A DNA stretch of 64,000 bases from the NCBI GenBank assembly GCA_049322355.1, contig JBMORG010000010.1, forward strand, positions 124,001-188,000. The letters run 5' to 3'. Shown here piece after piece: positions 60,331 to 64,000 of this stretch. This DNA comes from 0-14-0-80-60-11 sp049322355 (lineage in GTDB: Bacteria > Desulfobacterota > Desulfobaccia > Desulfobaccales > 0-14-0-80-60-11). The notes beneath the pieces were generated by a model that worked only from the letters and a program-made list of their open reading frames with translations, was not told the origin of the DNA and made no database searches. The position numbers were made by a program, and so were the translations under genes. Position 1 is the stretch's first letter. The number at the start of each line of letters is the position of its first letter.

Positions 60331-61148
60331 TAGTAAGATGTTGAACTGTTGATCCTGGTTGCGGGATTTTGGACGGCAGTTCTTTTTGATGTTACTGAAA
60401 GAAGTCCTCGGAGCTTTCCTCCAATAATTTCGAAGCATGGCACTATAAGGCGCTAATGGTTTTGATACCCCTGGCGCCTTTTGTGCAAGTCCTTCCCCCC
60501 TGGCCAGGCTTCAAGGCGGGCTAATGTTTGTGTCGCCTATTCCGTTGTTTTCTCCGATTTGCAAAGCTTTCACCTAACGGAATTATGGTCCGGTTTGCAT
60601 AACGACCTGGTTATCCGCTTATCTAACCGAGTTTTGGGCGGCACAGTCTGTGTATTTTTCAAGAGCCAATTTTCTTGTAGGGGCGGACCCATGTGTCCGC
60701 CTTATTGAAGGCCCACACGCAGGCACGCCTTATTTGTGCAACTGCTATAAAGAACGTAGGGAACATGAGCGGCTTTGCCGGAAAGATAACCCGGAAGAAA
60801 CGGCCTTGAATGGTGGTCTAAAAAAAATCTCGACTTTTAGGGAGCATTAAAGCTATATATGGTTTTAAAGTTGAAAAGTAAAAAGGTTACATAACACCTC
60901 CTGCAACTATTGAGGAGATAGTCATATGAAAATTTTATGAAAGACATATGTCATTATCATAAAGATTTTTACAAGAAGTTCTAAAGCTTAAATTCGAAAA
61001 CGAGAATTGACGCACGCCATTGCGAGCGGTGCTGCCACCTTAGTTGTCGAGGCTAAGCATTGGCCCTTTTCTTTATGATGCCCACTTTGTAAGGATATGT
61101 ATATAATGCCCTTAGAGCATTGTTTTATTTTGTTAGCATGAGGGACAA
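60331..61148. other. Long intergenic region before polysaccharide export gene
   Basis: 818 bases with no gene I can support. It holds a decayed three-way-junction repeat (60677-60731), AT-rich sequence from 60840 on, and a perfect TATAAT at 61102-61107 with no good -35, which could drive the export operon with a leader of about 40 bases. A regulated promoter is plausible but no operator is evident. Confidence 0.45.
60677..60731. repeat. Decayed GTAGGGGCGG palindromic repeat
   Basis: The left end GTAGGGGCGGACCC and inner GTCCGCC are intact; the right end reads AGGCACGCCTTA instead of GCGCCCCTAC, so the outer stem is lost. Otherwise like 19030-19089. Confidence 0.6.
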
Positions 61149-61970
61149 GTGAAGCAAGTTAAAGGTTGCAGAGGGATGCAGGTTGTGGCGGTTTTGAGCC
61201 TGATGGCGTTCTTGTCAACCCTGGCGGGTTGCACTTCCGCTTCCATCAAGGCCAAGCCATTGGAAGGCGGGCAGCAGTTGCCAACCAGCCAGTCAGCTAC
61301 CGAAACCCGCACCACCCAACCCTATGTCCTCGACGTTGGGGATGAGGTAACCATCAAGGTTTGGGGGTTTGATGATCTCCAGAAAACTACCATCATCAAC
61401 AGTTCCGGAGATATTTATTACCCGATGTTGGGTCGTCTGCAGTTGGCGGGCAAGACCATACCGCAGGCGCAAGAGATGCTCACGGCAAAGTTGCAGAGAT
61501 ACGTAGTTGATCCCCAGGTGGATGTCACCTCCACTACCGGTCGGTTTGAGGTCTTTGTTTTGGGCGAAGTCACCACTCCGGGCCGGTACACCTATACCCG
61601 TCCCCTCAGGGTGATGGAGGCCATCGGCAGGGCGGGTTGGTTTAACGAACATGCGAACAAATCCAACGTCCTGCTGGTGCGCCGCGCCAAAGACCGCTTT
61701 AACGTTTATCAAATAAACGCCAATGCAGTGCTTAAGGATGAAAGTCCAGCACCGCAGTCGTATCTCCTTCAACCGGGAGATCTGGTCATTGTGCCGCCCA
61801 CTGCCATGAGAGATATTGCCAGGTTTATGAATAACATCCAGGCCATATTGCAACCTTTTATGACCATAGAACAAATGGTGGTCTTGTGGCCCGCTTTCAG
61901 AAATGCCGTAGAAACAGGCGGCGCCGGGTTGTCCATCAGTACTACAACCCCTGCCGCGACTTCCCAATAA
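61149..61970 (+). CDS. Polysaccharide export lipoprotein (Wza/SLBB family)
   Basis: Outer-membrane export channel protein for capsule or exopolysaccharide, 273 residues. The signal peptide ends in LAGC (lipobox, Cys near residue 28). It has the Poly_export domain (YVLDVGDEVTIKVWGFDDLQK, ISSSGDIYYPMLGRL-like with NSSGDIYYPML), then a soluble-ligand-binding beta-grasp segment (FEVFVLGEVTTPGRYTYTRPLRVMEAIG), and ends in YLLQPGDLVIVPPTA. Start GTG 61149 after GAGGGA. The chain-length/kinase gene follows, as in group-1-like export operons. Confidence 0.9.
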   Translation: MKQVKGCRGMQVVAVLSLMAFLSTLAGCTSASIKAKPLEGGQQLPTSQSATETRTTQPYVLDVGDEVTIKVWGFDDLQKTTIINSSGDIYYPMLGRLQLAGKTIPQAQEMLTAKLQRYVVDPQVDVTSTTGRFEVFVLGEVTTPGRYTYTRPLRVMEAIGRAGWFNEHANKSNVLLVRRAKDRFNVYQINANAVLKDESPAPQSYLLQPGDLVIVPPTAMRDIARFMNNIQAILQPFMTIEQMVVLWPAFRNAVETGGAGLSISTTTPAATSQ

Positions 61971-62026
61971 ATTGACCAGGTTCCTTCCCCGAAAACTATT
62001 TCTTAAGAGTCGAGTCTGAGAAATCT

Positions 62027-64000
62027 ATGGAACTGAAACGATACTGGCAAATCATCCTCAAGCGGCGGGGTACTCTCCTTAAGATTATCGGGATCATAGT
62101 CGCGACGGTAATTTTAGGCAGTTTTATTATTTCTCCGGTTTACCAGTTCAAGTGCAATATCTGGGTGAAAACCGCTGACCCCAAAGTCAATTTGACCGGC
62201 ATGCCCGAGAATCTGGCAACCCTTGGGATTATAGGCAGTGAATTGGTGATGTATACCCAGTTGGCCATGATCAAAAACCTTTCCATGATTGAGGATGTCA
62301 TAAAGAAAATGGAGCTGGAGAAAAGGAAAGGTATTCTATACGGCGCCAGCGAATTTTTGAACCCCGGTAGCTTGGATCTTATCTTCAACAAAAAAGGGGT
62401 TAGCGTGAGTCCGGTGGCTAGCACCCAGATTATCCAGGTGTCAGGCTTTTCCAGTTCTCCCCAAGAGGCCGCGGACATTGCCAATCAGGTCGCCGACAGC
62501 TTTGTCAGCATGTACAATCAAAATATCCAGACCACGGCCAAACAGGCCTTGGGATTTATTCAAGAGAGCATCCCGAAAGTTTCGGCCCAACTGAATCAGG
62601 CGGAAAAGGCTCTGGCGGATTATAAGGTGGCCAATCATATAAGCAATGTCACCTATTTGCGCGAAAAATTGTTGACCAATATAGCCACTCTGCAGGAGAC
62701 CAAGGATACCAACGAGACCGAACTGGCAGGAATCGAAAAAAAAGTCAGTGGACTCCAGGCAAAGTTAAAGAAAATTCCGGAGTTTCAGAAAGGCACCCAG
62801 GAGTATCGCACAAATGCAACATTGGAATATATCCGGCAAAAACTGATGGATGCCGAGTCAAATATGGCCAGTGGCGGGATCAAGGCTATGCCTGAATATA
62901 TTACCCAGAGGCAGTATCGGGCTTCCATCGAAAAGTTGAAAGATGAATACCGCCAACAGGCTGCCAAGCTCTTCTACAGCGAGACCTCAACCCGCAATAG
63001 CGTGCATACCGCCCTCATTCAAACTCTGGTTGAAAATGAAATAGACCTTGCAGTGCGTACCGCCCGCCGCCAGCAGATCAATCAAAACATCCTCGATCGA
63101 CAGAAAGAATTGGATGACCTGACCTTGAAGGAATTGCAGGCAATGCCGCTGCAAAGAGAGGTCACCGCCTTGCAAAACACCATGGCCAATCTGTTGACCC
63201 AGGAACAGGTAGCCAAGATGGCCGCCCATATGGATCTTTCTAATGCCACCATAGTCGAACGAGCCGTAGTCCCCGTCCAGTCTGATCAAATTAAAAGATT
63301 TCGCTGGTTTCCCAAGCGCAAAATCCTGACGATGTTTTCCTTGGTCTTTGGGCTGTTTTTGGGAATGACCACAATTTTATTCCAGGAATATCTGGACGAT
63401 TGCTTGTCCGATCCGGGCGAAACTGAGGAGTACTTGAAATTTCCGGTGCTTGCCAGTTTACCGGAGTTGCCGCCCTCGGAGACTTTCGACCTGGACCGGA
63501 TTATGTCCTATCCTCCCTGGCCCCAGGCCATTTGGTCGCTGCCTGACATGGTCCGGCCTGCGGGTAAGGAGGCGCCATCGGGTGTTTGGTCTATTACCAG
63601 TACCAACCCTGGGGAAGGGAAAACGCTGGTGGCGGCCACATTGGGCTGGGCTCTGGCCTCCAGAGGCTTGCGGGTGCTGTTGATTGATCTCAACTTTTTT
63701 CATCCCACCCTGTCATCTATGTGGGGTCTAGCTCCCGGCGAGGGCGTCAAAGAAATTCTCCAGGAAACAGCAAACCTGACCGACTGCCTTAAGCAGGTTG
63801 GCCCGGGTGAATTATATCTCTTGCCCAATGGCCGAGCCCAGGAAGTTGCTTGGTCACAATTGGACCCCAAGGTTTTGGCTCAGTGGCTGGCCACCGTAAG
63901 ACCTCAATTTGATGTGCTTTTATTGGATTTACCTGCCGTGGGGAGTGGGGAAGGCGCGCCTCTGGCCGCCTTGGGAGAGCAGATTCTCATGGTGATGGCG
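62027..64000 (+). CDS. Chain-length determinant/BY-kinase protein (partial)
   Basis: Inner-membrane co-polymerase fused to a tyrosine-kinase-like ATPase; 658 codons are open to the right edge, so the C-terminus is missing. Domains: Wzz-like N-terminus (MELKRYWQIILKRRGTL, first membrane span about 19-37), a long periplasmic coiled-coil part, a second span (about 430-450, IFTMFSLVFGLFLGMTTI-like), and a P-loop with Walker A STNPGEGKT at about 525-533, Walker A' VLLIDLNFFHP, and a Walker B-like FDVLLLDLPAV. In known Wzc-type kinases Walker A' reads IDADLRRP; here the Ala-Asp-Leu-Arg is altered. The ATG at 62027 has no strong ribosome site. It works with the export lipoprotein upstream. Confidence 0.9.
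   Translation, partial: MELKRYWQIILKRRGTLLKIIGIIVATVILGSFIISPVYQFKCNIWVKTADPKVNLTGMPENLATLGIIGSELVMYTQLAMIKNLSMIEDVIKKMELEKRKGILYGASEFLNPGSLDLIFNKKGVSVSPVASTQIIQVSGFSSSPQEAADIANQVADSFVSMYNQNIQTTAKQALGFIQESIPKVSAQLNQAEKALADYKVANHISNVTYLREKLLTNIATLQETKDTNETELAGIEKKVSGLQAKLKKIPEFQKGTQEYRTNATLEYIRQKLMDAESNMASGGIKAMPEYITQRQYRASIEKLKDEYRQQAAKLFYSETSTRNSVHTALIQTLVENEIDLAVRTARRQQINQNILDRQKELDDLTLKELQAMPLQREVTALQNTMANLLTQEQVAKMAAHMDLSNATIVERAVVPVQSDQIKRFRWFPKRKILTMFSLVFGLFLGMTTILFQEYLDDCLSDPGETEEYLKFPVLASLPELPPSETFDLDRIMSYPPWPQAIWSLPDMVRPAGKEAPSGVWSITSTNPGEGKTLVAATLGWALASRGLRVLLIDLNFFHPTLSSMWGLAPGEGVKEILQETANLTDCLKQVGPGELYLLPNGRAQEVAWSQLDPKVLAQWLATVRPQFDVLLLDLPAVGSGEGAPLAALGEQILMVMA

Noticed and set aside
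61040..61075. Sigma-54-like TGGC near the polysaccharide operon
   Set aside because: The GC of the -12 element is absent at the required spacing.

Overview
The window reads as a chromosomal segment of a GC-rich, anaerobic, sulfate-reducing bacterium of the Desulfobacterota (Desulfobaccales or Syntrophobacterales type is my inference, not something the sequence proves). The main evidence is one locus holding the whole path from sulfate to sulfite with its electron input: sat, aprB, aprA, qmoA, qmoB, qmoC (46.8-55.6 kb). Supporting evidence is a two-subunit indolepyruvate:ferredoxin oxidoreductase, a B12-dependent ribonucleotide reductase, a secreted CbiK-type chelatase under a cobalamin riboswitch, and Mla-type lipid transport genes. 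The window is a scaffold piece: a 61-base run of G followed by ten N lies at 17435-17505.

Layout. 0-3.5 kb: mlaE-mlaF-mlaD and a TPR lipoprotein. 3.8-6 kb: a DedA membrane protein convergent with a secreted di-haem cytochrome. 6.3-11.4 kb: a degenerate P-loop/winged-helix protein translationally coupled to an MscS channel, then a site-2 protease with CBS domains and a ClC channel with CBS domains. 11.4-15.1 kb: a glycosyltransferase, tRNA-Val, tRNA-Asp, a cobalamin riboswitch with its terminator, cbiK, and a stand-alone receiver protein. 15.5-20.5 kb: iorA, the assembly gap, iorB, archease and rtcB. 20.8-26.5 kb: the translation/SRP block ffh-rpsP-khpA-rimM-trmD-rplS-rnhB-yraN-rsmI. 26.7-32.9 kb: ptsH-ptsI, smpB, a DUF1992 gene, a DUF374 acyltransferase, a SWIM-domain protein and an AI-2E-type permease. 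33-39 kb: a B12/radical SAM protein, a lipoprotein superoxide dismutase, a REP-associated transposase with its palindromes, an mrr remnant and nrdJ. 39.2-46.7 kb: a FabH-like synthase, an SH3 lipoprotein and zinc-ribbon protein, rplM-rpsI, argC, a YHS protein, truA, and a ferritin-like/adenylate cyclase fusion. 46.9-55.6 kb: the sulfate locus. 55.8-60.3 kb: small genes, a YkgJ protein, a CoA-binding protein and a comM-like ATPase. 61.1-64 kb: the start of an exopolysaccharide export locus, cut by the window edge.

How it works together. Sat makes APS, AprAB reduces it to sulfite and AMP, and QmoABC passes quinone-pool electrons towards AprAB. A perfect palindrome of Rex/CRP type sits just downstream of the predicted sat promoter and would tie the pathway to redox state. 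Cobalamin recurs: riboswitch-controlled cbiK, the B12-dependent nrdJ (whose promoter is overlapped by two NrdR-like boxes exactly 32 bp apart) and a B12-binding radical SAM protein. Intergenic DNA is unusually rich in small palindromic repeats of at least five families, one of which accompanies a RAYT transposase.

The most unusual single gene is 45883-46746: a two-helix ferritin-like module with a Glu...ExxH pattern fused to a class III adenylate cyclase, possibly a di-iron-gated cyclase. All functional statements rest on reading the sequence by eye; no database search was run.
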